The notes: generated from the sequence alone by a model not told the origin. Numbered from the stretch's first letter, positions 1 through 8,965 are shown. The stretch: DNA of 64,000 nucleotides from CALDTK01 sp965215215 (GCA_965215215.1 OZ244043.1:682001-746000); one strand, 5' to 3'. Numbers and translations: made by a program.

Positions 1-1138
1 CGCTAAGGCCGGAAGCTTCGCTAATCGCCTTGGCGTCCTCGAGCCAACCCCCGATGATCGGGTTCCAGATCACGAGCGCGAACATGCCGGCTCCGCCAAC
101 GAGACTCATACCGAGCGCACCGGTTTTGGGCGTGTACTCACCCACGAGACCGATCATGGTCGGCCAGAAGTAGCAGATCCCGAGCGCGAACACGATCGCG
201 GCGAGGTAGACCCCGCCACCGGTAAGCGTGTGGAGCATGAACACCCCAATCGTAGCGAGTATCGCCGAGATGAGGAGTACCCCGGGCGGGTTAAATCGCT
301 CCACGATGGGTCCGGCGAAGAAGCGCCCCAGGGCCATGATACCGCTCACGAGCGCGAGCACGATCAACGGATTTGCCCCCGAACCGCCGAGCACTTTCTC
401 GACCCACTGAGTAGTCGAAAACTCAGTGGCCGCGGTGAGCGTCATGCACAGCACGATGAACAGGAATAGCGGGTTCAGTAGTCCACTCAAGTTGCTCATC
501 GTATCGCTATCGATGTTGATACCGAGCGGAAACTCCTGTCGGAAGATGAGCACCGCGTAGATTAAGGTCGGAATAATCATCACCGCGATCTGGAGTTGCC
601 AACCGAGACCGGCTGCGTTCATGGCGTAAGCCACCAAGCTGCCGATAACGATCCCCCCGGGGAACCAAACGTGAAATTTGTTGAGCATCTCGGTCGTCTT
701 CTCCGGGTACATGTCCGCGACCAACGGATTGCAGGCCGCTTCTACCGCACCGTTGGCGAAGCCAATGAAGAAGGTGGAGATAATCAAGCCCCAAAAGCCA
801 CCCGCCGTGATCGTGAGCCCCAGTCCGAGTAGGTGCGAGACGAAGGCGATCCAAAGCATCCTCGACGGACCGATGGAGTTGTACAGCAGTCCCCCGATGA
901 GCATCGCGATCGGGAAACCGAGGAAGGCCATCGAATTGACCCACCCCAGTTCCACGTCGGTGAGCCCGAAAGCCACGTTGAGCTCGTTGAGGATACCGGC
1001 CCGGATCGCGAAGGTCATCGCCGTAACGATGAGCGCTACGCGACTGGCCAGGAAAAGCCTGTCGCGGTTGGGGATGAGGGTAGCTGCGTGGTCGGAGGTG
1101 TCGCCCCGGAGGCCGGCGCCGTTTTGGATGGTACTCAC
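1..1138 (-). CDS. MFS sugar permease (partial, runs off left edge)
   Basis: About 379 residues of a multi-pass major facilitator protein are visible and the C-terminus lies outside the window. Translating the minus strand from a GTG at 1138 gives a short polar leader, then repeated hydrophobic helices with glycine-rich turns (for example GGLLYNSIGPSRM, then a loop with VADMYPEKTTEML, then WFPGGIVIGSLVAYAM). This layout fits sugar/nucleoside-type MFS permeases. The frame is closed by a TGA 36 bases upstream of the GTG with no ATG between, so GTG is the likely start. It is divergent from the Gfo/Idh gene at 1276. The neighbouring sugar-oxidation genes suggest it imports a sugar or keto-sugar (inference). 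Substrate cannot be read from the sequence. Confidence 0.85.
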   Translation of the reverse strand, partial: MSTIQNGAGLRGDTSDHAATLIPNRDRLFLASRVALIVTAMTFAIRAGILNELNVAFGLTDVELGWVNSMAFLGFPIAMLIGGLLYNSIGPSRMLWIAFVSHLLGLGLTITAGGFWGLIISTFFIGFANGAVEAACNPLVADMYPEKTTEMLNKFHVWFPGGIVIGSLVAYAMNAAGLGWQLQIAVMIIPTLIYAVLIFRQEFPLGINIDSDTMSNLSGLLNPLFLFIVLCMTLTAATEFSTTQWVEKVLGGSGANPLIVLALVSGIMALGRFFAGPIVERFNPPGVLLISAILATIGVFMLHTLTGGGVYLAAIVFALGICYFWPTMIGLVGEYTPKTGALGMSLVGGAGMFALVIWNPIIGGWLEDAKAISEASGLS

Positions 1139-1275
1139 AAGCGAAAGGTTAGTGCTGCTAGATCGGTCTACTCAAACTAAAAAACGGAAAAATATCTAAA
1201 CACACGCCCAAGTAACTGAATCAGTGGGCAAATGACACTTTTGCAGCGCGCCGGTGCGCGTTTACCTTCCGCCCT

Positions 1276-2445
1276 ATGAGTAGCAATCCAACCGCCGGTC
1301 GCCGCCTCCGCATGGGTATGGTCGGTGGCGGCCCCGGGGCCTTCATCGGGAACGTGCACCGTATGGCCGCCCGCCTCGACGATCAAATCCAGCTCGTATG
1401 TGGCGCCTTCTCCTCGAGTCCCGAGCGCTCGCGCGAGATGGGCGAGGAACTCATGCTCGATCCCGCGCGGGTGTACCCCGATTACGAAACGTTGATCCGC
1501 AGCGAGGCGGCGCTCCCCGAGGATCGGCGCATGGACTTCCTCACGATCGTGACCCCCAACCACATGCACTTCCCGCCCGCGATGGCGGCGCTCGGGGCCG
1601 GCTTCCACGTGATCAGCGATAAGCCGATGACGGTGAGCGTGGAGCAGGCCCGACAGCTCGCGGACAAGGTGCAGGAAACCGGACTCGTCTTCGGCCTCAC
1701 ACACAACTACACGGGCTACCCCATGGTCAAGCAGGCGCGCGCGATGGTGGCCGACGGCCACTTCGGCGAGATCCGCCGCGTGCTCGTCGAGTACCCACAG
1801 GGTTGGCTTTCGCAAAATCTCGAGGCGACCGGCCAGAAGCAGGCCTCGTGGCGCTCCGATCCTAAAAAGTCGGGTGCCGCGGGCGCCATCGGCGACATCG
1901 GCACGCACGCCGAAAACCTCGCGTCCTACGTGATCGGTCAAGATCTCTCCGAGCTACTCGCCGAACTTACCTCCTTCGTCGACGGGCGCGCCCTCGACGA
2001 CGATGCCTCAGTACTTCTCCGTTTCGACGGCGGCGCCAAGGCCCTCCTGTTCTGCTCCCAGGTGGCGGCAGGCGAGGAAAACGGATTGCGCCTCCGGGTC
2101 TACGGCGAGAAGGGCGGCCTGGAATGGCAGCAAATGGAGCCCAATACGCTCCGCGTAACCGAGCACGAAGCGCCGGCCACCATCTACCGAACGGGCGTCG
2201 GCGAGCTCTCGCCGATGGCGCAGGCCGCTACCCGACTACCGGCCGGCCACCCGGAGGGGTTCATCGAGGCCTTCGCCAACATCTACCGGGGTGTGGCTCA
2301 GGCCATCCGCGTTCACGGCGGCGAAGACCTCGGGGATACCGTCCGACTCGATTTTCCGAGTGTGGAAGACGGACTCACGGGCATGAAGTTTATCGAGGCC
2401 GTGGTCGAAAGCGGCTCGAACAACAACCAGTGGGTCCAGCTCTAG
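1276..2445 (+). CDS. Gfo/Idh/MocA family NAD(P)-dependent oxidoreductase
   Basis: A 389-residue dehydrogenase of the usual family length. The N-terminal Rossmann fold begins MGMVGGGPGAFIGNVHR (about residues 13-29) with the glycine-rich nucleotide loop. The conserved lysine motif appears as ISDKPM near residue 117, and the GDIGTHAENLASY segment near residue 208 carries the conserved Asp/His of the substrate pocket. The family oxidises or reduces sugars, inositols and keto-sugars in the cytoplasm. It is first in a three-gene plus-strand run with a TIM-barrel isomerase (42 bp downstream) and a secreted DUF1080 protein. A role in reducing a 3-keto-sugar after uptake is inferred from these neighbours; the exact substrate is unknown. 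Confidence 0.9.
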   Translation: MSSNPTAGRRLRMGMVGGGPGAFIGNVHRMAARLDDQIQLVCGAFSSSPERSREMGEELMLDPARVYPDYETLIRSEAALPEDRRMDFLTIVTPNHMHFPPAMAALGAGFHVISDKPMTVSVEQARQLADKVQETGLVFGLTHNYTGYPMVKQARAMVADGHFGEIRRVLVEYPQGWLSQNLEATGQKQASWRSDPKKSGAAGAIGDIGTHAENLASYVIGQDLSELLAELTSFVDGRALDDDASVLLRFDGGAKALLFCSQVAAGEENGLRLRVYGEKGGLEWQQMEPNTLRVTEHEAPATIYRTGVGELSPMAQAATRLPAGHPEGFIEAFANIYRGVAQAIRVHGGEDLGDTVRLDFPSVEDGLTGMKFIEAVVESGSNNNQWVQL

Positions 2446-2487
2446 TCCCCTCACCCCACTAATCCCCTTACCCCAAGCAAGTAAAAC

Positions 2488-3540
2488 ATGAAAACGCTCA
2501 AAGGTCCAGCCGTCTTCCTAGCCCAATTCATGGGCGACGAAGCGCCGTTCGACAGCCTCGACGGCATTTGCGAGTACATGGCCGAGCTCGGCTACGAAGG
2601 TGTGCAAATCCCGACCTGGGAATCACGGCTCATCGACCTCGACCAAGCCGCTACGAGCAAAGACTACTGCGACGAGCTCAAGGGGAAAGTCGCCGCCCAC
2701 GGCCTCGAGATCACCGAGCTCAGCACCCACCTCCAGGGCCAGCTCGTGGCCGTGCACCCCGCCTACGATACCATGTTCGATGGCTTCGCGCCGAAGGCGC
2801 TCCACGGGAAGCCCGCGGAGCGCCAAGCCTGGGCGGTCGACCAGGTGAAAAAGGCCGCGAGCGCGAGCCAGCATCTCGGTCTCGCGGTGCACGCCACCTT
2901 CTCCGGCGCTCTGCTCTGGCCGTTCGTATACCCCTGGCCGCAGCGCCCGGCCGGGCTCGTCGAAACCGGTTTTAGCGAGCTCGCGAAGCGTTGGAAGCCG
3001 ATCCTCGACCACTTCGACGAGTGCGGAGTAGACGCCTGCTACGAGCTGCACCCCGGGGAAGATTTGCACGATGGCATCACGTACGAGCGCTTCCTCGAGG
3101 CTACCGGCAACCACTCGCGCGCTAAGATCCTCTACGATCCCAGTCACTTCTTACTCCAACAGCTCGACTACCTCAGCTTCGTCGACATCTACCACGAGCG
3201 GATCGGGATGTTCCACGTCAAGGACGCGGAGTTTAATCCGACCGGCCGGGCCGGCGTGTACGGGGGTTACGAAGGTTGGGCGGGCCGCCCCGGGCGATTC
3301 CGCTCACTCGGCGACGGGCAGATCGATTTCAAGGGCATCTTCAGCAAGCTCACCCGCTACGGTTACGACGGCTGGGCGGTAATGGAGTGGGAATGCCCCA
3401 TCAAAAGTCCCGCCCAGGGCGCCCGCGAAGGCGCCCCGTTCATCGCCAGTCACATCATCGAGGCTACCGACAAGGTCTTCGACGACTTCGCCGGAGGTGG
3501 TGCCGACGAGGCCACCAACCGCCGCATCCTCGGCCTCTAA
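2488..3540 (+). CDS. sugar phosphate isomerase/epimerase-like TIM-barrel protein
   Basis: A 350-residue protein of the xylose-isomerase-like TIM-barrel superfamily (AP endonuclease 2 fold). Visible landmarks are the opening strand with ELGYEGVQIPTW, a mid-protein CYELHPGEDLHDG carrying likely metal ligands, ILYDPSHFLLQ, then GMFHVKDAEF and AVMEWECPIK near the end. No signal peptide, so cytoplasmic. It follows the Gfo/Idh gene by 42 bp and precedes the DUF1080 gene by 20 bp, so co-transcription is likely. Members of this superfamily isomerise or epimerise sugars, keto-sugars or inositol derivatives. In this locus the likely substrate is an oxidised monosaccharide, which is an inference from neighbours only. 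Confidence 0.85.
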   Translation: MKTLKGPAVFLAQFMGDEAPFDSLDGICEYMAELGYEGVQIPTWESRLIDLDQAATSKDYCDELKGKVAAHGLEITELSTHLQGQLVAVHPAYDTMFDGFAPKALHGKPAERQAWAVDQVKKAASASQHLGLAVHATFSGALLWPFVYPWPQRPAGLVETGFSELAKRWKPILDHFDECGVDACYELHPGEDLHDGITYERFLEATGNHSRAKILYDPSHFLLQQLDYLSFVDIYHERIGMFHVKDAEFNPTGRAGVYGGYEGWAGRPGRFRSLGDGQIDFKGIFSKLTRYGYDGWAVMEWECPIKSPAQGAREGAPFIASHIIEATDKVFDDFAGGGADEATNRRILGL

Positions 3541-3560
3541 AACGCCCTAACCCAAATCGC

Positions 3561-4316
3561 ATGAAGTACATCTTCCCCGCCCTCCTCCTGCTGGCTTTCG
3601 CCAAAACAGCCCGAGCGCAGACGCTCGAACCCCTCGAACGCGACAGTATCGACCCGCGCTCCACGGAGGTCTACGTCGACGTGCCGGTGGTGACGCCCGG
3701 CGAGTACACGCTCGGTGCCCCCTCGGATGCAATCGAGCTCTTCGACGGGAACGACCTCGATCGGTGGACGCACGAGGATGGCGGTCCGGTCACCTGGGAG
3801 GTGGCCGACGGCATCGCCACCGTCGCACTCGAGAGTGGGAGCATCATGACCAAAGACAGCTTTGAGAATTTTCAGCTGCACGTCGAGTTTCGTACGCCCT
3901 CGGAGGTGAAGGGCGACGGACAGGGGCGCGGCAACTCCGGCATCTTCCTCCAGCGACTCTACGAGGTGCAAATCCTCGACAATTACGACAACTCCACCTA
4001 CTCCAACGGCCAGGTCGGGAGCGTCTACAAGCAACACCCGCCGCTGGCCAACGCGAGCCGCCCACCCGGTGAGTGGCAGGCGATGGACATCGTTTACACC
4101 ATGCCGGTGTGGAGCGAAAACTCGGATCAGCTCCTCCACCCGGCCTACGTCACCGTGCTGCAAAATGGGGTGCTGCTGCAAAACCACGTGGCCGTGCAGG
4201 GGCCAACGCAGTACAAGGGCTTAGGCGTGTACGAGAAGCACGGGGCGATGCCGATTGGGCTGCAGTACCACGATAATCCGCTGAGTTTCCGGAATGTTTG
4301 GCTACGGAAGCTTTGA
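3561..4316 (+). CDS. secreted DUF1080 (3-keto-disaccharide hydrolase family) protein
   Basis: The ATG at 3561 gives a 251-residue protein with a clear signal peptide, MKYIFPALLLLAFAKTARAQ, although the frame is open further upstream. The body has the DUF1080/PF06439 lectin-like beta-sandwich pattern: ELFDGNDLDRWTHEDG near residue 60, then a GRGNSGIFLQRLYEVQILD segment and GLGVYEKHG to the C-terminus. This family is named 3-keto-disaccharide hydrolase and is known to cleave glycosides already oxidised at C3. With two GMC oxidoreductases nearby, a periplasmic or surface role in cleaving oxidised glycosides is likely. A copy of the dispersed GCTTNCGCYAAAAC motif falls inside the signal-peptide codons at 3594-3608. 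The gene ends 8 bp from a convergent neighbour. Confidence 0.88.
   Translation: MKYIFPALLLLAFAKTARAQTLEPLERDSIDPRSTEVYVDVPVVTPGEYTLGAPSDAIELFDGNDLDRWTHEDGGPVTWEVADGIATVALESGSIMTKDSFENFQLHVEFRTPSEVKGDGQGRGNSGIFLQRLYEVQILDNYDNSTYSNGQVGSVYKQHPPLANASRPPGEWQAMDIVYTMPVWSENSDQLLHPAYVTVLQNGVLLQNHVAVQGPTQYKGLGVYEKHGAMPIGLQYHDNPLSFRNVWLRKL
3594..3608 (+). repeat. dispersed 14-bp motif, copy 1
   Basis: GCTTTCGCCAAAACA lies in the signal-peptide coding part of the DUF1080 gene (reads AFAKT). Confidence 0.75.
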
Positions 4317-4324
4317 GGGGTGGG

Positions 4325-4585
4325 TCAAGCCCGACTGCTCCGCCGGTCATCGATCCCCGCGTACAGCCAATCCTCGAAAATTTTATCGACCGTCGGCGTG
4401 ATCGCGTAGTTGAGAAACGGGACTAGAATCAAGGTTTCGAGAATGAGCTTCAGCCAGAGCGGAAGTTCGTCGGCTACGGCATTCATGGCGTAGCTGACGG
4501 CGATGAGCGACGGCAACAGGCCGATGTACTGTACGGACATCATCTTCCACCGCGGCGGGGAAGGTCCTTGATTCGGTTCGCCCAT
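4325..4585 (-). CDS. small two-helix membrane protein, unknown function
   Basis: An 86-residue protein with a polar N-terminus (MGEPNQGPSPPRWKMM), two probable membrane helices (about residues 18-36 and 44-62, the second containing LILETLILVPFLNYAI) and a charged C-terminus. I do not recognise the family. It has its own start and lies between the convergent DUF1080 gene (8 bp away) and a terminator hairpin belonging to the upstream T9SS gene, so it is probably transcribed separately. It is kept because the reading frame is clean and the hydrophobic pattern is protein-like; its function is unknown. Confidence 0.6.
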   Translation of the reverse strand: MGEPNQGPSPPRWKMMSVQYIGLLPSLIAVSYAMNAVADELPLWLKLILETLILVPFLNYAITPTVDKIFEDWLYAGIDDRRSSRA

Positions 4586-4607
4586 AGTGCTTGCGTTCTA
4601 CGAAAAC

Positions 4608-4651
4608 AGGTCGGGCGGGTATAGCCTGTTCAAGACTACCCCGCCCGACCT
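4608..4651 (-). terminator. hairpin terminator after the GGGDT-repeat gene
   Basis: Arms AGGTCGGGCGGGTA (4608-4621) and TACCCCGCCCGACCT (4637-4651) pair over 14 bp with one bulged C and a 15-nt loop. On the minus strand the stem is followed by GTTTTCG. It sits just past the stop codon of the T9SS gene ending at 4679. Confidence 0.6.
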
Positions 4652-4678
4652 TTCGAAACGTCTCCGCCGACGCGATCC

Positions 4679-6091
4679 TTACCGCACCAGGAGTTTTCGT
4701 TGGGCGAGGCGCCCGTCTTCGAAGTGGGCTACGACTAAGTAGAGGCCGGCCTGAGCCGGAGCGTCGAAGCGGATCACGCGCAACCGCTGCCCGGGTGTAC
4801 TGCCTACGCGTCGGCCTGCAAGACTGAAGATCTCGAGCTCCGTAACCGGCATTTCGGTACGCAGCGTAGTCTGGCCTCGGGTAGGGTTTGGCGCGAGGAA
4901 GAACTCCAATTCAGCGGGAGTAATCGGATCCTCGAGGGAGGAAGTACCCGTAGTATCCTGGGGTAGTTGGCCGCCGCCGCCGGTGTCGCCGCCGCCGGTG
5001 TCGCCGCCGCCGGTATCACCACCGCCGGTATCACCACCGCCGGTATCACCACCGCCGGTATCACCACCGCCCGTATCACCACCGCCGGTATCACCACCGC
5101 CCGTATCGCCGCCGCCGGTATCACCACCGCCGGTATCACCACCGCCGGTATCGCCGCCGCCGGTGTCGCCGCCGCCGGTATCACCACCGCCGGTATCGCC
5201 GCCGCCGGTATCACCACCGCCGGTGTCGCCGCCGCCGGTATCACCACCGCCGGTATCACCGCCGCCGGTATCACCGCCGCCGGTATCACCGCCGCCCGTA
5301 TCACCGCCGCCGGTATCACCGCCGCCGGTATCACCGCCGCCGGTATCACCGCCGCCGGTATCACCGCCGCCCGTATCACCGCCGCCCGTATCACCGCCGC
5401 CGGTATCACCGCCGCCCGTATCACCGCCGCCCGTATCACCGCCGCCCGTATCACCGCCGCCCGTATCACCGCCGCCCGTATCACCGCCGCCCGTATCACC
5501 GCCGCCCGTATCACCGCCGCCCGTATCACCGCCGCCCGTATCACCGCCGCCGGTGTCGCCGCCGCCGGTATCGCCGCCGCCGGTATCGCCGCCGCCATCG
5601 GGCCAAGTAACTTGAAGCATAACTTGAGCTTCCGCACACCTCGGGCGTCCTCCGGTACTCGTCGCCGGTGTCTCCTCGATAAACTCTACGCACGTTTCGA
5701 TACGCGCTAGTGGCTGTCCGACTATCGTGTAGCGGATACTATCCGAACGGTCGTAGGACACATTGGGGGCTACTCCCCCCTCATCATGCCATTTGCCAAG
5801 AGCGGCGAAGCTTTGATTCGTGTAGACGCCTGCTTTCGCGGGCCTATCCCGGACGTTTACGGTTTCTAGCGTACGACCGAATCGACTCTTCAGACTTGCG
5901 TCGTAGTAGACTGCGATTTCGTAAGTGGTATCGCCGTTGGCGGCGATAAATTGGTTTCTCAGAAAGGCCTGATCGATGGTAACCCTGACGTCGATCGGAT
6001 TGGTAAAACTGTCCTGTTGCGCAACCGCCTCCGAAGAAACCGCTACGAGCGGGAGTAAGAAAAGGGAGGCCGCAGTGTAGTGTCTTCGCAT
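4679..6091 (-). CDS. T9SS-exported protein with a long GGGDT repeat linker
   Basis: A 470-residue secreted protein. It starts MRRHYTAASLFLLPLVAVSSEAVAQ, a clear signal peptide. Residues about 26-165 form a globular region with no recognised family. Residues about 166-370 are 41 tandem copies of the pentapeptide GGGDT, an acidic, glycine-rich and presumably flexible spacer. The last ~80 residues are a T9SS type A sorting domain (FFLAPNPTRGQTTLRTEMPV near its start, then LEIFSLAGRRV, ending RKLLVR). It should therefore be exported through the outer membrane and anchored or released at the surface. It is followed by a terminator hairpin. Its job is unknown; an Asp-rich linker could bind divalent metal ions (inference). 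Confidence 0.85.
   Translation of the reverse strand: MRRHYTAASLFLLPLVAVSSEAVAQQDSFTNPIDVRVTIDQAFLRNQFIAANGDTTYEIAVYYDASLKSRFGRTLETVNVRDRPAKAGVYTNQSFAALGKWHDEGGVAPNVSYDRSDSIRYTIVGQPLARIETCVEFIEETPATSTGGRPRCAEAQVMLQVTWPDGGGDTGGGDTGGGDTGGGDTGGGDTGGGDTGGGDTGGGDTGGGDTGGGDTGGGDTGGGDTGGGDTGGGDTGGGDTGGGDTGGGDTGGGDTGGGDTGGGDTGGGDTGGGDTGGGDTGGGDTGGGDTGGGDTGGGDTGGGDTGGGDTGGGDTGGGDTGGGDTGGGDTGGGDTGGGDTGGGDTGGGDTGGGDTGGGDTGGGDTGGGDTGGGGQLPQDTTGTSSLEDPITPAELEFFLAPNPTRGQTTLRTEMPVTELEIFSLAGRRVGSTPGQRLRVIRFDAPAQAGLYLVVAHFEDGRLAQRKLLVR
4981..5595. repeat. 15-bp minisatellite, 41 units, coding GGGDT
   Basis: Exactly 41 contiguous units of 15 bp (plus-strand unit CGGTATCACCGCCGC and variants). All variants between units are synonymous on the minus strand, so each still codes Gly-Gly-Gly-Asp-Thr. 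A run of nine identical units (5416-5550) marks a recent expansion, while the two ends are more diverse. Because the period is a multiple of three, most reading frames stay open here, which creates long spurious ORFs on the other strand. Confidence 0.95.
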
Positions 6092-6285
6092 AGCTCTAAA
6101 AATGAGTGTGCGAGTACCCCATCAAACAGCAAGCCGCGCCTCTTTTCCAAGGCCGCGAAGAGCGACTTACCCGACTCGTTACCAGTACTATTCGTGGTTT
6201 GGCGAGTCCACACTCGCGTGGAGACTTCAAGCCGAGTTTTCGTCCAGTTTCCGGCTGCCGAGCTCCGATCTCAGCTAGATAGCGA

Positions 6286-7161
6286 CTACTTACAGATGTC
6301 GATTGCCTGCCGCAAGCCCTCCAATCCGTCGAGCGTGGTTATGAACTCGTGGGCGACGAAGCCTTTGTAGTCGAGTTCCACGAGCGCCCGCATCACCGCC
6401 GCGTACCGCAACTCTTGGTCCTCCCCGAGCTCGTGCCGCCCCGGCACCCCCGCGGTGTGGTAGTGCCCGAAGTACTGGTGGTAGTTACGAATAGTTTGCA
6501 CGATATTACCTTCCTGCACCTGCATGTGGTAGATATCGTAGAGCAGTTTGAAGTTGTCCGACCCCAGCATATCGCACAGCGTAATCCCCCAGGAACTCGA
6601 ATCGGCCATGTAATCGGGGTGATCGACCTTCGAATTGAAAAGCTCGAGTTGGATGGTAACGTCGTACTCCTCGGCCACCGGGAGCAAACGTTTCAGGCCG
6701 CGGCTCGCCACCCGGATGCCGTCCATATCGTAGCGACCACGGCGGTTGCCCGCAAAACAGATCACGTTTTTAAAGCCGTACTCCGACATCTTCTTGATGC
6801 CCGTCGTGTACGTCTCGATCAATCCGTCGTGTAGGTCCGCATCGATGAACCCGGTGGTGATGTCGTTCTCCTCCGCCGGATAGCACATCGAAGCGAAGAA
6901 GCCCTCGTCACGCAGGAGATCCCACTGCGACGGAGTCGTGAGGTCGATGTTCGAGAGCCCCAGCTCCCGTAACTGCGGTAGCAGTTCAGCGAGCGGATAC
7001 TTGTTGTAGCACCAGTACGCCACACTCTGTTGCGCGACAGGGAGTCCGCCCGCCCGACCGCCGGTCGGTTCCGCTCGCGCTAAAACCTTTGCAGAATCAC
7101 CGAGCGTAGCCAAACCGGCACCCGCCGCAACTGTATTGTGTATGAACGCGCGTCGCTTCAT
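6286..7161 (-). CDS. exported hydroxypyruvate-isomerase-like TIM-barrel protein
   Basis: A 291-residue sugar isomerase/epimerase-like TIM barrel with an exported N-terminus: MKRRAFIHNTVAAGAGLATL carries a Lys-Arg-Arg and a hydrophobic stretch typical of Tat-type signals. Metal-site landmarks are IQLELFNSK, LLYDIYHMQ, FGHYHTAGVPGRHEL and GFVAHEFI, giving the Glu/Asp/His/Glu set of this superfamily. Its ATG shares one base (TGATG) with the stop of the upstream GMC gene, so it is the last gene of a four-gene minus-strand operon. Export places it in the periplasm with the oxidised sugar, unlike the cytoplasmic paralogue at 2488. The substrate is unknown; isomerisation of a keto-sugar is the working guess. 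Confidence 0.85.
   Translation of the reverse strand: MKRRAFIHNTVAAGAGLATLGDSAKVLARAEPTGGRAGGLPVAQQSVAYWCYNKYPLAELLPQLRELGLSNIDLTTPSQWDLLRDEGFFASMCYPAEENDITTGFIDADLHDGLIETYTTGIKKMSEYGFKNVICFAGNRRGRYDMDGIRVASRGLKRLLPVAEEYDVTIQLELFNSKVDHPDYMADSSSWGITLCDMLGSDNFKLLYDIYHMQVQEGNIVQTIRNYHQYFGHYHTAGVPGRHELGEDQELRYAAVMRALVELDYKGFVAHEFITTLDGLEGLRQAIDICK
7073..7087 (+). repeat. dispersed 14-bp motif, copy 2 (one mismatch)
   Basis: GCTCGCGCTAAAACC differs from the consensus at one base. It lies in the signal-peptide region of the TIM-barrel gene. Confidence 0.55.
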
Positions 7162-8924
7162 CAGATATTCATTCGCTTGAGCTCACCGACGGCGTGCTCG
7201 GTGGCGCGCAGGGTGAGCGCCATGTAGGTGAGAGAGGGGTTGACGCAGCTCGCGCTCGTCATGCAAGCGCCGTCGGTCACGTACACGTTCGGTACCGCGT
7301 GTACGCGGTTGTGTGCATCCAGTACCGAAGTCTTCGGATCGCGGCCCATGCGCGCGGTACCCATCTCGTGGATACCGCGACCGAGGCCGTATTCCCTGTC
7401 GTAGGGTGTGATGTTCTTGAAGCCCGCTTTGTCGAACATCTCCATGATTTGGATTTTGATGTCCTCGCGCATAGCGAGCTCGTTCTCACGCATCTTGCCG
7501 TGGAACCGGATCTTCGGGATCCCCCAGGCATCGGGTTCCTCGTAAGCGAGTTCGAGGCGGTTTTCAGGATGAGGGAGTACCTCCCCGAAGCCCGACACTC
7601 CGATCTGCCAGGGACCGGGGGTTTGCAGTTCCGCCTTCAGGTCTTTGCCGTAGGTCATCTCGGCTACCCCCCGCGACCAATCGCCGCGCGATGCCCCCCC
7701 CTGGTACCCGTAGCCGCGTAAGAAATCTTTCGCGTCCGTATCGCCACCGATGTTCCGGAAGCGCGGGATGTAGAATCCGTTGGCCCGGCGACCGGTGTAG
7801 TAGCTGTCCTCGAACCCCTCTACACTCGCCGTGGCGCCCAGCTGGTAGTGGTGATCCATGATGTTGCGGCCGAGCTGATCGGAGTCGTTGCCCAATCCGT
7901 TGGGAAAGCGATCCGACTTCGAGTTGAGCATGATCGCCGCCGACGGCGCCGCCGAAGCGTTGAGGAAGAGGAGCCTCGCTTTGAACTCGTAATCTTGCTT
8001 CGACTCTTTGTCGACGATCCGCACGCCGGTCGCCCGCTTCGTGTCCGGATCGTAGAGTACCTCCGACACGATCGAGAAGGGGCGGAGGGTGAGGTTGCCG
8101 GTTTTATCGGCGGCCGGAAGCGTACTCGCGTTGCTCGAGAAGTAGCCGCCGTAGGGACAGCCGCGCGCGCAGCGGTTGCGGTACTGGCAGGCTTGACGCC
8201 CTTGATCCGGGCGACCGTTCTCGTTGGTGAGGTGCGCGGCGCGCCCGATGGTCACGTGGCGCGTTTCGTAGTTCTGCGCCACGGACTCCCGGAAGTACTG
8301 CTCGGGGGCGGTAAAATCCATGGGCGGCAAGAATTCCCCGTCCGGAAGGATGTCCAGGCCCTCCTTCATGCCACTCACACCGATATACTCCTCCACCTTG
8401 CTGTAATAGGGGGCGAGGTCTTTGTAACGAATAGGCCAGTCGACCCCGTGTCCATCGCGTTTGTTGGCCTCAAAATCGCGCGCCGACCACCGGTAGCTCT
8501 GTCGCCCCCAGGTTAGCGAGCGACCACCGGTTTGGTAGCCGCGGATCCAGTCGAAGCGATTGCCGGGCGCCTCGAGGTACGGATGCTCCTCGTCGTTGCA
8601 AAAGTGATGGATCGAAGAGCGGCCGTGCGCCCACCCCACACGGGTAAGCACACCGTACTGACTGAGCTCCTCCTGCGTCAGGCCCTCCCGCAGCGCCGAT
8701 ACGTAGCCGTCGCCGAGCTTCCACACCGGCGAACTGTCGTCGTAGTCCCACGGATCGAGCGAGGCCGTGGGGTAGTCCCCGTGCTCCACGTGCCGCCCGC
8801 GTTCGAGGACGAGCGTCTTGAGACCGGCCTCACAGAGCTCCTTCGCGGCCCAGCCGCCGCTGATGCCGGAGCCCACCACGATGGCGTCGTACTCGAAGGG
8901 GCTGGTGTCGTCAAAGAGGGTCAT
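7161..8924 (-). CDS. GMC family oxidoreductase (FAD), copy 1
   Basis: A 587-residue FAD-dependent GMC oxidoreductase. The N-terminal FAD site is YDAIVVGSGISGGWAAKELC (about residues 13-32). A cysteine-rich RCARGCPYGGYFSSN lies in the middle. The GMC C-terminal domain has GIHEMGTARMGRDPKTS and CVNPSLTYMAL, which hold the His and Asn expected at the active site. There is no signal peptide on this chain; in related dehydrogenases the flavin subunit is exported with a Tat-signal small subunit, and such a subunit is encoded immediately upstream (8966-9718). It is closely related to the second GMC gene at 9718. Expected reaction: oxidation of a sugar hydroxyl to a ketone in the periplasm. Confidence 0.92.
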   Translation of the reverse strand: MTLFDDTSPFEYDAIVVGSGISGGWAAKELCEAGLKTLVLERGRHVEHGDYPTASLDPWDYDDSSPVWKLGDGYVSALREGLTQEELSQYGVLTRVGWAHGRSSIHHFCNDEEHPYLEAPGNRFDWIRGYQTGGRSLTWGRQSYRWSARDFEANKRDGHGVDWPIRYKDLAPYYSKVEEYIGVSGMKEGLDILPDGEFLPPMDFTAPEQYFRESVAQNYETRHVTIGRAAHLTNENGRPDQGRQACQYRNRCARGCPYGGYFSSNASTLPAADKTGNLTLRPFSIVSEVLYDPDTKRATGVRIVDKESKQDYEFKARLLFLNASAAPSAAIMLNSKSDRFPNGLGNDSDQLGRNIMDHHYQLGATASVEGFEDSYYTGRRANGFYIPRFRNIGGDTDAKDFLRGYGYQGGASRGDWSRGVAEMTYGKDLKAELQTPGPWQIGVSGFGEVLPHPENRLELAYEEPDAWGIPKIRFHGKMRENELAMREDIKIQIMEMFDKAGFKNITPYDREYGLGRGIHEMGTARMGRDPKTSVLDAHNRVHAVPNVYVTDGACMTSASCVNPSLTYMALTLRATEHAVGELKRMNI

Positions 8925-8965
8925 TCGGTTCGTGATTTAGCGAAAGCGGAAAAAAGCGGCACGTG

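Noticed and set aside
507..944. 145-residue minus frame in the MFS region
   Set aside because: Wrong frame: the true permease frame runs through 1138 to the left edge with clear membrane helices.
4981..5595. CRISPR array
   Set aside because: Units are contiguous 15-mers without spacers and lie inside a coding gene.
4967..5710. Long plus-strand frames made of SPPPV or ITAAG repeats across the GGGDT array
   Set aside because: They exist only because the 15-bp period keeps every frame open; they have no start signal and no unique domain. The minus-strand gene has a signal peptide and a sorting domain.
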